In this document: piece after piece, positions 9,446 through 19,249 of the stretch
Numbering within the stretch: position 1 is the stretch's first letter
Layout: the number at the start of each line of letters is the position of its first letter
Assembly (NCBI GenBank): GCA_037144355.1
Contig: JBAWWY010000008.1
Span: forward strand, 1 to 64,000
DNA length: 64,000 nt
Direction: 5' to 3'
Source: JBAWWY01 sp037144355
GTDB taxonomy: Bacteria; Bacillota; Clostridia; Peptostreptococcales; Anaerovoracaceae
Made by a program: the position numbers and the translations under genes
The notes under the pieces: generated by a model
What the model saw: only the letters and a program-made list of their open reading frames with translations
Databases searched by the model: none
What the model was told of the DNA's origin: nothing

Positions 9446-10635
9446 CATATTTGGATTATTGCGCTACAACGCCAATCGCTAAAGAAGTTTATGAGGCAAT
9501 GATTCCTTATCTAACTTTAGAATATGGAAACCCCTCAAGTAAGTATTATAAACTAGCTGCTTCAGCAAAAGAAGCAGTTGAAGAAAGTCGACTCTGGGTG
9601 GCTAAACTAATCAATACGCAGCCACAAAGCATTGTTTTCACCTCAGGCGCAACTGAAAGTACGAACATGATCATCAAAGGTATAGCTGACTACCAGAAGC
9701 TTTATACTAAAAAAGGAAATCATATTATAACATCAATGGTTGAGCATAAGGCAACTTTAAACACATGCAAATTCTTAAATGGAGAATTATATTCAAATAA
9801 AGATTCTTCTTTCTCTATAACTGATAAAATTTTAAAGGTAGATAGAGGGTATGAAGTAACTTTCTTAGAAGTAAACAAATATGCACAAGTTGAACCTGAA
9901 AATTTGTTGGACAATATAAAGAATTCGACAATTCTTGTCTCATTAATATGGGGAAATAATGAAATAGGAACCATTAATGACATTTTAAAACTTGCTGAAA
10001 TATCTCACAGCAAGATGGTTCCCATTCATTCTGATGCAACTCAAGTTATAGCGAAGATAGATGTAGATGTCGAGAAGACTAAAGTAGATTTTCTTTCTTT
10101 CTCTGCACATAAATTAAACGGACCTAAAGGAGTAGGAGCAGCATATATTCGGGAAGATGATTTTGGTTTACCTCCAATATCCTCACTAATTCACGGAGGA
10201 GAACAAGAAAATGGTCTTAGGGCTGGAACTTTAGCCGTTCATAATATTGTTGGTTTTGGTAAGGCTGCGGAGATAGTTATTAGGGATAAGGCTAAAAATC
10301 AGCAGCATTATTTAGAAATTGATAGAGAGATAAATTCACTTTTAAAAAAAATAGAAGGCATTGAAATATTGGGAGACCCTGACAATAAACTCCCAGGGAT
10401 ATTAAGCTTAATAATTAAAAATGAAGATTTTAATAATGAAAGATTTATAAAGAAAATAAGCGATAAATACTGCCTTTCATCTGGCTCTGCATGTACAGCA
10501 GGCCAACCATCTCACGTCTTGAAGGCAATAGGTCTTGAGAATATGACAGGAAATGTTCTGAGAATATCTTATGGAACTAAAACATCTAAGTCTGAAATAA
10601 TGGATGCATTGAATTTTATTATTAATAATATCTAA
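9442..10635 (+). CDS. dndA: Cysteine desulfurase (DndA/IscS type)
   Basis: This 397-residue fold-type I PLP enzyme releases sulfur from cysteine as an enzyme-bound persulfide. The PLP lysine is K224 in SAHKLNGPKG and the catalytic cysteine is C351 in SSGSACTAGQ. As the last gene of the dndC-D-E set it should be the dedicated sulfur donor for DndC, in contrast to clusters that borrow the housekeeping IscS. Its stretch around residues 110-150 is longer than in NifS-type enzymes. The symbol reflects context; by sequence alone it could be any IscS/NifS-like desulfurase. Confidence 0.9.
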   Translation: MTYLDYCATTPIAKEVYEAMIPYLTLEYGNPSSKYYKLAASAKEAVEESRLWVAKLINTQPQSIVFTSGATESTNMIIKGIADYQKLYTKKGNHIITSMVEHKATLNTCKFLNGELYSNKDSSFSITDKILKVDRGYEVTFLEVNKYAQVEPENLLDNIKNSTILVSLIWGNNEIGTINDILKLAEISHSKMVPIHSDATQVIAKIDVDVEKTKVDFLSFSAHKLNGPKGVGAAYIREDDFGLPPISSLIHGGEQENGLRAGTLAVHNIVGFGKAAEIVIRDKAKNQQHYLEIDREINSLLKKIEGIEILGDPDNKLPGILSLIIKNEDFNNERFIKKISDKYCLSSGSACTAGQPSHVLKAIGLENMTGNVLRISYGTKTSKSEIMDALNFIINNI

Positions 10636-10651
10636 AATGCCGAGGTGCTAA

Positions 10652-12733
10652 ATGGATAAGAATATTGCAATTACAGAGTCTTACTTAAGTAGTGTGTTCA
10701 AACTAGATGCACAGTCAAGAAAGCTTACCTTAAATACAATTAATTTATTATCTGAAAATCATAAAAGCGCATCGCTACAAGTCCATAGTATTGATAGAGT
10801 CAAGTGTGATCCGAAATTTAGAAGTGCAAGGGTAAATGATGATATTAGAATGATATTTGTACCCCAGGGCGATATTTTCACTATTTTATATGTTGATCAT
10901 CATGATCAAGCATATGATTGGTGCGAGGGTAAGTCTTTAAATAAGACAAAGTTCGGGGCAGAATATATATATGATGAAAATCTTATGAATAATAAAGAAG
11001 ATCAACTTAAACAAAATGAGCCATATGAAATGATTGAAGAGAAGTCTTTATTAAAAGCAAATAACATTAAGGCTAAAAATTTAATAAAACTTGGGATTGC
11101 CGAAATTCATGCAGAGAATTTAATTAACATTTCCAATGAGGATAAATATCTAGATTACGTTACAATCTTTCCCTCAGAAATTCAAGAAGCTTTACTAGAT
11201 TTAGCGTCTGGTATTAAAAGCTATGAAACCATTTATAATGAGTTAGTTGATGATAAATATCAAGATACTCAAAATTCAATAAATCATAAAGATAGCAAGA
11301 GAAGGTTTTATTTAGTTGATTCCTTAGAGGAATTACAGATTTTGACTGACAATGATTCGTTCGAAAAATGGACTTTATTCCTTCACCCAAGCCAAGAAGA
11401 GATTGTTAAGAAGAATTTCAATGGCCCCGCACTCATCGAAGGCGGCCCAGGAACAGGTAAAACAATAGTGGGTATACATAGAGCAATTTACCTATCACAA
11501 AATGTTTACAAGTCTGAAGACGGAAAGAAAATTTTAATTTGCACTTTTAGTAAAAAGTTAGCCAAAAGTATTAATGAGAAGGTTGAGGAATTAATTCGTA
11601 TAAAGGGAATTAAGAACAATATAGATGTTGTAGGAATTGATAGCTTTATACTTTCTACATTAAACAACGCTTATGGGCATATCCAAAATGTCGATACACA
11701 AGGTATGCAAAAGTTAATTACAACGATTTATGAGCAACTTAAACCTAAGGGAACAAAAGGGTTTTACCAATTTGAATATAACGAGGTTATTGAAAAATAT
11801 AATATAACAACAGAGAGCGAATACCTTCTAGCTGATCGAACTGGAACGGGAATGCCTCTTAACGAAAAAAAACGTATAATTGTTTGGAAGTTCTTCGAAG
11901 TATTATTAAACGAAAAAAGGTTGCGAGGTATTACAACCTTTGTAGATCGAGCTCATAAAATGAATAGTGGACTAATTGAGGGCTCAATACACGCGGAATA
12001 TGATTCAATTATTATCGATGAGGCCCAGGATTTAGAACCAATCAAACTTAAGGCGTTATGCAAGTGTGTAAAAACCAAAGAAAATAATATATTTATACTT
12101 TCTGATATGAATCAAAGGATATTTAACCTTGGGACATGGAAAAATAAAATAGAAATTAATATAGTTGGAAGAACGCAATATTTATCAATAAATTATAGAA
12201 CAACTAAACAAATAAACGATTATGCTAGATATCAATTCATACAATCAGAGATGGTCAATGGCCATATTAAAGAATATAAATCAATCGTGAGTGGCGCTGA
12301 TCCCCTAGTTGAGGGCTTTACCACTGAAGCAAGCCAGTATAAATTTATAGCATCAAAGGTTCAAGATCTAATAAAAACTGGAAGAGCACCAAATCAAATT
12401 TGCATTATTTGCCCTACAATTAAAGAGAGCAATGAAATAAAAGCAGTTCTAATTTTATCTGAGATAGTATCAACTTTGCTAATTGATGATATCATTCCGG
12501 GGAAAGATAAGGGAGTGTGTATTTGTACTATTATGGGAGTAAAAGGGCTTGAGTTTGAGGTCGTTATAATATTTGACTATAACAATATAAAAAATTATAG
12601 AAGCATCGAAAGTGATTCTCCAGAAATTGGTGAATATTATGACAAACTAATTGAATGTGAAAAATATGTTGCGTCAACAAGAGCAAGAGATGAGCTAATA
12701 GTAACATATCTGGAAGATGGAGGACGCTCATGA
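10652..12733 (+). CDS. RelE-like domain fused to UvrD-type helicase
   Basis: A 693-residue protein. Its first 95 residues look like a RelE/ParE-fold toxin domain (FRSARVNDDIRMIFV, then YVDHHDQAYDW). A UvrD/PcrA-like superfamily 1 helicase follows: Walker A GGPGTGKT near residue 267, IIIDEAQD near 454, the NYRT motif, GVKGLEFE and VASTRARDE. It lacks a visible nuclease domain. The start follows GAGGTG and lies 16 bp after the desulfurase. The stop overlaps the next start (ATGA). The RelE part may bind RNA or act as a docking domain; whether it keeps ribonuclease activity cannot be judged. It probably belongs to the effector side of the phosphorothioation system. Confidence 0.85.
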   Translation: MDKNIAITESYLSSVFKLDAQSRKLTLNTINLLSENHKSASLQVHSIDRVKCDPKFRSARVNDDIRMIFVPQGDIFTILYVDHHDQAYDWCEGKSLNKTKFGAEYIYDENLMNNKEDQLKQNEPYEMIEEKSLLKANNIKAKNLIKLGIAEIHAENLINISNEDKYLDYVTIFPSEIQEALLDLASGIKSYETIYNELVDDKYQDTQNSINHKDSKRRFYLVDSLEELQILTDNDSFEKWTLFLHPSQEEIVKKNFNGPALIEGGPGTGKTIVGIHRAIYLSQNVYKSEDGKKILICTFSKKLAKSINEKVEELIRIKGIKNNIDVVGIDSFILSTLNNAYGHIQNVDTQGMQKLITTIYEQLKPKGTKGFYQFEYNEVIEKYNITTESEYLLADRTGTGMPLNEKKRIIVWKFFEVLLNEKRLRGITTFVDRAHKMNSGLIEGSIHAEYDSIIIDEAQDLEPIKLKALCKCVKTKENNIFILSDMNQRIFNLGTWKNKIEINIVGRTQYLSINYRTTKQINDYARYQFIQSEMVNGHIKEYKSIVSGADPLVEGFTTEASQYKFIASKVQDLIKTGRAPNQICIICPTIKESNEIKAVLILSEIVSTLLIDDIIPGKDKGVCICTIMGVKGLEFEVVIIFDYNNIKNYRSIESDSPEIGEYYDKLIECEKYVASTRARDELIVTYLEDGGRS

Positions 12734-15700
12734 TATTACCTATAAATGACTTTGATGGAAATTCAGAAGGCGAAAACTACGTCTGGAGAAAATTTAAAGA
12801 ACTATTACCAGAAGATTATGTAAGTTTTCACAATTATTACTTAGGGCAGAAGCAGGTGGATATTATTCTACTGGTGCCAAAACTTGGGGCATTAATTATA
12901 GAGATAAAGGGTTTTCTAGCAAAGAATATTATCGAAGTGCCAGATAATTCTAGAATTAATCTTAAGAATTACCCACCAATACCATCTCCACTAGCTCAAG
13001 CAAATAGATATAGATTTCAATTAATTGAAATACTTCATAATGCAGGCATTAACTCAGTTTATGTGCCATGTAGCGTTTGTTATCCTTTCCTTAATAAGAA
13101 AGAATATGAATCAAAACATCTCAACAAAATATCTGGCCCAATTATGACGATTACAATGGAAGACCTAGAAAACGCTAAAACTTTGAAGGATAAAATCGAG
13201 AAAATATTTGAAGATGCATATGAACAAATTAATATTCCTGGATTAATTAAAAATGGTTTGGACAAACCAATATTAAATACTGTAGGGAATTTAGTAAGCC
13301 CCGAATTTCGTTCGGAAAACAAGCAAGGGAAACCCGACTCAAAAGCAGAGAAAGATAAAATTAAGCTAGTAAGGCGATACTACTCTAAACTGATCTTTAT
13401 AAATAATGAAGAAATTGACAAAACATATCTTGAAAAAATGATTCATGAATGGAATTCGGGAACCAAATTTTATGTATATGTGACTTCGCTAAATGTTCTC
13501 ATAAAAATTAGAGGGGAAATAGAAGGTTGCATCAAAAGCATGGGACTAGATGACAGAAAAGATTTTAAATTTATCGGCAATAGCACTTTTAACTTCGATC
13601 TAAGCTTAACGGAAGTTAACGCAGAATCATTTGAAATAATAAATGGAAGCGAATCAGGAAAATATACAAATCAACTTGTTAGCCTAAATGAAAGCTCAAG
13701 CTTTAATTTAGGGCAGTATTCTATTGAGCATGCGAAACTTGAGGACATCATCGTGAAGGCTGGGGCAGGCACTGGAAAGACCTACGTTATAATTTCTAGG
13801 ATTCAATATTTGATATGGGAAAAGGGTTATGACACATACGATTTAAAAAGAGCTATAATTATGATCACTTTTACAAATGAATCAGCCCAAGCGATGAAAG
13901 AAAAACTTGCTGATAGTTTTTTGAATATTTATTTACTGACTAAAAATAATGACTTCTTAGATTTTATTGAAGCTATTGAAGATATGAACATTTCAACAAT
14001 TCATGCTTTATCTAAAAATATTATCAAGAAATACGGCTATGTTTTAGGCTTAGGAAGAGAATTTAGCATTACAACAGGCAAATATAAAAGGAAAGAGATC
14101 CTGCATAAGCATATAAATGACTTTGTAGAAAAAAATAAAGAAATAGAGGATAAAATAGAAATATCTATGTATGATCTGCAAGAGAGGCTCTTGCATTTAT
14201 TAGAGAAGTTAGATGATAAAAATGTTGAAATATCTGATAAAGATGTTGACTTTGGAAATCCAAATAATAAAATTTTTAATAAATTAATTGAAGAACTTAA
14301 ATCAACTCAAGTTGAAATGAATGAATATTGTGATACAAATAACTCCGTTAGTCTTGGCAACTTAATAAAAAAACTGAGAATATTATTAACTAAACTCCAA
14401 GAAAACCCTACGTTCCAGAAAGATAATATTGATTTTCTTTTTGTCGATGAATTTCAAGATACAGATGATGTTCAAATCCAACTTATGAAAGATTTTAGAA
14501 AGCAATTTAATTATAAATTCTTCGTAGTTGGTGATATAAAACAATGTATTTACAGATTCAGGGGAGCCCAGGTCAAAGCTTTCGATACGCTTGACAATGA
14601 AAATCAATTTACAACAGTTTCACTTAATAAAAATTACAGAACTGATAGTAACCTTATGAAACAAATGAATAAAGTTTTCAGGGCTTGGAATAATAATGGA
14701 GATATAGATTACTCAGAGGAAGATATATTAATAGGAACAAAGTTATTATGTGATTCTACTGAATTATATAATATTAAAGTGTTTAGCGATCCCCAATTCG
14801 AGAAAAAGTTGGTCGATACATTGAGGCAGTATATACCAAGTCTTGAAAATGAAAATGATAAAATTGCAATTTTAGTTCGCTACAATTGGCAAGTTAACAA
14901 TATTAAGGAAATATGTAAAAAAGCCAAAATTAATATTGAGACTGAAATAGGAGGAGACCTATTTAGAATTGATCCAACTATTGATTTGTTTAAATTAGTA
15001 CTTGCACTTAAACATAATAGATGGCCAAAATATCTCTATAACCTATATACAACATCTTATATAATCGATGAACTGGAAAAGAATTCGTTAGTAGGGTTAA
15101 ATGAAGAAGAAATTGTAGAATTATTCTATAATAATTTGCCTAAAAATTTAAACAAATGGAATAAATATATTTCTAGATTGACGGAAGAGCCGGCATTAAA
15201 AGTAATAAGGGATATAGTAAACGATACTAAGCCTTGGGAAACATTTGCAATTAAATCGCAGGCAGATGGTTTAGAAGAGATAGAAAGATTGGAATCATAT
15301 TATATAAGAAATCTTGACCAATTATTTGAAAAATTAATAATAGCTTCAAATACCGATTACATTACGATAAATAAGCTTTCTGATTACTTGGAAATAATGA
15401 TATTAACAAAACAAGAAGAAGAAGCAAGAGAATCATATGATATTGAAAAATCTAAAGCAAAAGCAATATGCACAACTGTTCATAAAGCGAAAGGGCTAGA
15501 ATTTGATACGATATTACTTCCTTATTGCAACTTTGATATTTCAAGTGCCAGAGCAAAAGGAGAGGTTGATTTAATATATTCAAAAAATGAAGTTGGATAC
15601 AGAATCACAGGCAGAGACTACAAAATAATTTGCGAGAATAATCATTATGAAAACTATCAAAAGGACGAGATTATAGATAGAAGAAGAGAAGAGACAAGAA

Positions 15701-15816
15701 TTTTATATGTAGCAATTACAAGAGCAATCAAGAGAATAATTTATATTTCTTATGAAGTCTCAAAGAAAAAGACTAAGTATAATTGGAGTAAAATGATTAG
15801 TGGGGTGCAAGAATGA
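12730..15816 (+). CDS. NERD nuclease-UvrD/AddA-like helicase fusion
   Basis: A 1028-residue protein. The N-terminus is a NERD (nuclease-related) domain with the PD-(D/E)XK signature: D44 in QKQVDIILL, and E58 and K60 in IIEIKGF. A UvrD/RecB-family helicase begins near residue 340: Walker A AGAGTGKT around 348, FVDEFQD near 573, NYRTDSN, VHKAKGLEFD and VAITRA. It should unwind DNA and cut it. Start and stop both overlap neighbours by ATGA, so it is translated in a coupled way with the RelE-UvrD protein and the AddB-like protein. Together the three resemble an AddAB-like machine with a swapped nuclease. Confidence 0.86.
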   Translation: MILPINDFDGNSEGENYVWRKFKELLPEDYVSFHNYYLGQKQVDIILLVPKLGALIIEIKGFLAKNIIEVPDNSRINLKNYPPIPSPLAQANRYRFQLIEILHNAGINSVYVPCSVCYPFLNKKEYESKHLNKISGPIMTITMEDLENAKTLKDKIEKIFEDAYEQINIPGLIKNGLDKPILNTVGNLVSPEFRSENKQGKPDSKAEKDKIKLVRRYYSKLIFINNEEIDKTYLEKMIHEWNSGTKFYVYVTSLNVLIKIRGEIEGCIKSMGLDDRKDFKFIGNSTFNFDLSLTEVNAESFEIINGSESGKYTNQLVSLNESSSFNLGQYSIEHAKLEDIIVKAGAGTGKTYVIISRIQYLIWEKGYDTYDLKRAIIMITFTNESAQAMKEKLADSFLNIYLLTKNNDFLDFIEAIEDMNISTIHALSKNIIKKYGYVLGLGREFSITTGKYKRKEILHKHINDFVEKNKEIEDKIEISMYDLQERLLHLLEKLDDKNVEISDKDVDFGNPNNKIFNKLIEELKSTQVEMNEYCDTNNSVSLGNLIKKLRILLTKLQENPTFQKDNIDFLFVDEFQDTDDVQIQLMKDFRKQFNYKFFVVGDIKQCIYRFRGAQVKAFDTLDNENQFTTVSLNKNYRTDSNLMKQMNKVFRAWNNNGDIDYSEEDILIGTKLLCDSTELYNIKVFSDPQFEKKLVDTLRQYIPSLENENDKIAILVRYNWQVNNIKEICKKAKINIETEIGGDLFRIDPTIDLFKLVLALKHNRWPKYLYNLYTTSYIIDELEKNSLVGLNEEEIVELFYNNLPKNLNKWNKYISRLTEEPALKVIRDIVNDTKPWETFAIKSQADGLEEIERLESYYIRNLDQLFEKLIIASNTDYITINKLSDYLEIMILTKQEEEARESYDIEKSKAKAICTTVHKAKGLEFDTILLPYCNFDISSARAKGEVDLIYSKNEVGYRITGRDYKIICENNHYENYQKDEIIDRRREETRILYVAITRAIKRIIYISYEVSKKKTKYNWSKMISGVQE

Positions 15817-18587
15817 GGATACTTACTTATCCAAATCCATGTAAAATTAATGAAAACGAGGAGCTTTGGAAAGTGGTCACAGATCACCCTCACTTTTGTG
15901 CATCAGATACCCTTATGCAAGGTTTAGAAACTCAATATGGAAGAATATCATTTGGGTATATGGGGGCTATAACAACGCTAATCAACTTGTTTTATAAAGA
16001 CTTCATAAATAATCCGCAGAGCGATATGCAGCTTTTTCTTACAATCTCAAACATAATAAGAGGAATGAAGGAACCAGAAATAAAAAAGGCTTTTAGGTTT
16101 AATATTTCTGATATTGTAGAATCAATAAAACTATTAATATTAATGAATGCTGATAGCAATTTATTCAATAAAGCTGATTTGTCAGTAGAGCAGAACTACT
16201 TAATTATTATATATGAGGAAGTAATAACGAGTGAGTATTATGAGGGGTACAAGAAACTAGCATTATTGAATAAAGAAGATTATATCTCATCAATTATTTC
16301 AACTTTAAATGAAGAAATTAAATGGTATTTTGGCGATAACCGAAGGAATTATATTGAAAAATCAGGAGCAAAATCAAATTTGAATGATAGAAATGATGGT
16401 TTAGAATGTTTGAGAATCATCATTGATTATTTAAATAAATTAAGCCAGTCTAAGCATGGACAAGAAGGATACTTAAGTTTGACAGGTAGAAAAAAGACTA
16501 CATATAAAAGGGACCTTGACCGCGCGAATTATTTATATGAACTTTTGCAAGGTCAGAATTTTGAAGCTTTCAATAAAATAATTGTACATGGGGTACATAA
16601 AATAACTCCAATTATGTTTCATTTTTTTAAACAACTTGAAAAATTTGGAGTTGAAGTAATTTTCTTAATTAATTACTGCAAAAATTTGCCATTTACTTAT
16701 AGCACATGGAAAGAGGTTTATGGGTGGTGCGATGCAAAATTTGAATATGAAAGTACCATTGACATTCAATCTGGACAACTTATTGGCCAGTCAATTGCAG
16801 CCATTATTGAAGGCAAAGACCCACCCAAACTAGATGATCAAGAAGTTATATTATTTAGAAATCTGACTGAATTCACAGACAACGAAGTTGCTATAACTTT
16901 CGATGAAGCAGGTGAATCAATTAGCCAAATGAAGACGCAATATTATGCTGTTACTGGAGAATCAAGTAACGCATTGCTTAAGATGTATTACCCAGATCAA
17001 TTTGGGAGCAGGCATTTCCTTTCTTACCCAATTGGACAGTTCATTCTTGGTATCTATTCAATGTGGGATTTTGAAGTTGCGAGTTTGAAAATAGAAGACA
17101 AATATTTACTTGAGTGTGCTGCTACGGGTCTATATAAATCAGAAACACACAACATATACTCAATCTACAAAAAAATTTCTACATACTTCACAGACGTGAA
17201 ATTATTAATCAAATATTACGAGAGAATCAAAGAGCTAAAAACTGCTAATGAAATAATAAATACTAACAACTTATATAATGATTTAAAAATGATTTCATTT
17301 TTTAATATTACTTTGGATGAGATCGATGAATTTAAAAAATTCATCGAATTTATTGAAGGGATTTCAAATGAATTGTTTAAGGATTCAAATAAAACAGTAG
17401 ACTTTGCAAAGCATTTTGGTATTTTGATGGAAATAATATCAAACAAAGCTACATCGAATGTAATTATTAGCGACACAGAAAGTAAATTAATAGAAGAACT
17501 AAATATAAAAATGAAGTTATTTCACGAGGGTGCGGTCAAAGGGAATATTGAGGATGTAAAAGATGCAATAGCCTTCTATCTTTCGGGTTCAAACAAAAAA
17601 GATTCATCAAACTGGATTGTCAGAAATTTTGAACAAATTGATGGTTCTGTCTTATTAGGAACTTCGACAACCGCTAAATATCATCATTTTGCATTATTGT
17701 CAAACTTGAATATGAATTCTCAGAACAGCGATATCTTGACTTGGCCACTATCAGAAAAAATGTTTGTTGGATATACGGACATGGAATCAGCAGTCCCTGT
17801 AATAACAAAATGCATATTAGAACATAGAAATTTTCTCAAATTCTCACTATTTTATGGAACATTTTTCTCAAATAAGAATATTCAATTAAGTTTTATTCAA
17901 GAAGAAAATGGCAGAGAACAGACGCTTTATTATCTTCTTAAAATTCTAAATCTAGGTCAAAAATTATTTGACAAAAGCGGACAGCCGTCATTTATTGCTG
18001 AGGAATCAAAAGAAAAAGTTATAAGCGCTTTAAACTCAGAAAAGTTATCAAGTGAGGAAAAAGAAACATTCGCAATATGCCCATTTAAATTCATGATAAA
18101 TTATCTGATTAAATCACCAATCGAATATTCAAATGAATACCATATAAAATATTTTGTATCTAATTTTATGTTTATTTTAATGGAAAAAAAGTATGGACTG
18201 AAGGAAAAAGATTTAAAAAATAAGCTTTCAATTGAATATGAAAATATTAGAAAACTTTTTCCGTTCTGGGGGCAAGCAGTTTTATACGACTTAGAAAAGA
18301 ACACCTATAAGCAGATTATTGGTAATAATGGTACGGGTATGATTTACAGAAGAAGAAAGTTAAACTTTCTAATTGCACAATGGAAAGATGACAAAACAAA
18401 GCAAAACACAATGAATTTCAGCTTAGATAATATTAATATGCGTATCAATAAATATATGGAGTCGAGCAAACTTTATCAGAAAAAAATTGAATTGCCTCAT
18501 AAAAAAGTTTGCGAAAATTGTAACTTTACAGATGTATGCCTTAGAAACTACTACGAAGTAAGTGAAAGTATGATGGGAGATGAATAA
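15813..18587 (+). CDS. AddB-like Fe-S protein lacking nuclease motif
   Basis: A 924-residue protein, divergent overall. Its C-terminus has the AddB iron-sulfur arrangement: C756 in ICPFKFMINY, then C900, C903 and C909 (C-x2-C-x5-C) in CENCNFTDVC. In AddB this cluster frames a PD-(D/E)XK nuclease, but here the roughly 140 residues between the cysteines show no D...ExK pattern. No Walker A is visible in the N-terminal part. It may be a structural or DNA-scanning partner for the NERD-UvrD helicase, to which it is coupled by an ATGA overlap. Calling it AddB-like rests on the cysteine pattern, its size and its place after an AddA-like gene. Confidence 0.6.
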   Translation: MRILTYPNPCKINENEELWKVVTDHPHFCASDTLMQGLETQYGRISFGYMGAITTLINLFYKDFINNPQSDMQLFLTISNIIRGMKEPEIKKAFRFNISDIVESIKLLILMNADSNLFNKADLSVEQNYLIIIYEEVITSEYYEGYKKLALLNKEDYISSIISTLNEEIKWYFGDNRRNYIEKSGAKSNLNDRNDGLECLRIIIDYLNKLSQSKHGQEGYLSLTGRKKTTYKRDLDRANYLYELLQGQNFEAFNKIIVHGVHKITPIMFHFFKQLEKFGVEVIFLINYCKNLPFTYSTWKEVYGWCDAKFEYESTIDIQSGQLIGQSIAAIIEGKDPPKLDDQEVILFRNLTEFTDNEVAITFDEAGESISQMKTQYYAVTGESSNALLKMYYPDQFGSRHFLSYPIGQFILGIYSMWDFEVASLKIEDKYLLECAATGLYKSETHNIYSIYKKISTYFTDVKLLIKYYERIKELKTANEIINTNNLYNDLKMISFFNITLDEIDEFKKFIEFIEGISNELFKDSNKTVDFAKHFGILMEIISNKATSNVIISDTESKLIEELNIKMKLFHEGAVKGNIEDVKDAIAFYLSGSNKKDSSNWIVRNFEQIDGSVLLGTSTTAKYHHFALLSNLNMNSQNSDILTWPLSEKMFVGYTDMESAVPVITKCILEHRNFLKFSLFYGTFFSNKNIQLSFIQEENGREQTLYYLLKILNLGQKLFDKSGQPSFIAEESKEKVISALNSEKLSSEEKETFAICPFKFMINYLIKSPIEYSNEYHIKYFVSNFMFILMEKKYGLKEKDLKNKLSIEYENIRKLFPFWGQAVLYDLEKNTYKQIIGNNGTGMIYRRRKLNFLIAQWKDDKTKQNTMNFSLDNINMRINKYMESSKLYQKKIELPHKKVCENCNFTDVCLRNYYEVSESMMGDE

Positions 18588-18589
18588 TT

Positions 18590-19234
18590 TTGTATGAACT
18601 GATAACCCTTGCCATTACTGAAACATTCCCTAACACAGATGAGTTCTCTGTCGTTGCCTATGATGTTAAAAGTAAAAACATTCTATCTTTTGATTTAGTG
18701 AGAGATCAAATAGTTTCTACTAATGGAGAAGTTATGTGGGATATTGGGTTCACAACATTTGTAGATGAAATCAGGATCAAAGAATCAAAATATGGAAACG
18801 AAATGTATGAGGCTTTCAAAGTAAAGCTTGCTAATAATAGTATAGATTTACTAAAAAAGATACTTGAAGCTAAAGTGCTAAATGGAGATAAGTTTTTTGT
18901 AAATACTAAAGAAAGATATGCAATTGTAAAAGTTAATGAAGTTGAAGATATCTCAATAGATAAAAAAACTGAATCAAAAGGTGGGCAAATAAATAAGTAT
19001 CGAATAAAAGCGAATATAACTTGTCTTAAAGAAGCAAAAGAATTTCTAAATAAAGATTATCGATGGGTTCATTATTGGAATTGGATAATAAAAAATAGTG
19101 AGTTTGAAAATAAAAGAAAAAAATATTTAGATTTACTAAATAGAAAAGATAAAGAGCTATATTTTATTTTATATAGGCATAAATTTCAGGGAAATAGTTC
19201 ACGTTATTGGATTTCGGGTATGCATTGGTTATAA
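18590..19234 (+). CDS. Unknown protein, island member
   Basis: This 214-residue protein has no domain I recognise. It starts at TTG three bases after the AddB-like stop; a GGGAGATGAA sequence upstream can serve as the ribosome binding site. It is rich in lysine and aromatic residues, with a C-terminal RHKFQGNSSRYWISG segment that looks like a nucleic-acid-contacting patch. No membrane segment or signal peptide is visible. Its place between the helicase trio and the Hsp70 genes implies a role in the same system. Confidence 0.6.
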   Translation: MYELITLAITETFPNTDEFSVVAYDVKSKNILSFDLVRDQIVSTNGEVMWDIGFTTFVDEIRIKESKYGNEMYEAFKVKLANNSIDLLKKILEAKVLNGDKFFVNTKERYAIVKVNEVEDISIDKKTESKGGQINKYRIKANITCLKEAKEFLNKDYRWVHYWNWIIKNSEFENKRKKYLDLLNRKDKELYFILYRHKFQGNSSRYWISGMHWL

Positions 19235-19249
19235 GGAGGAAGATTAATT

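Noticed and set aside
5501..10635. Ssp-type single-strand phosphorothioation system
   Set aside because: The DndD-like SMC ATPase and DndE are present and the DndC-D-E order is canonical, so it is the Dnd and not the Ssp type.
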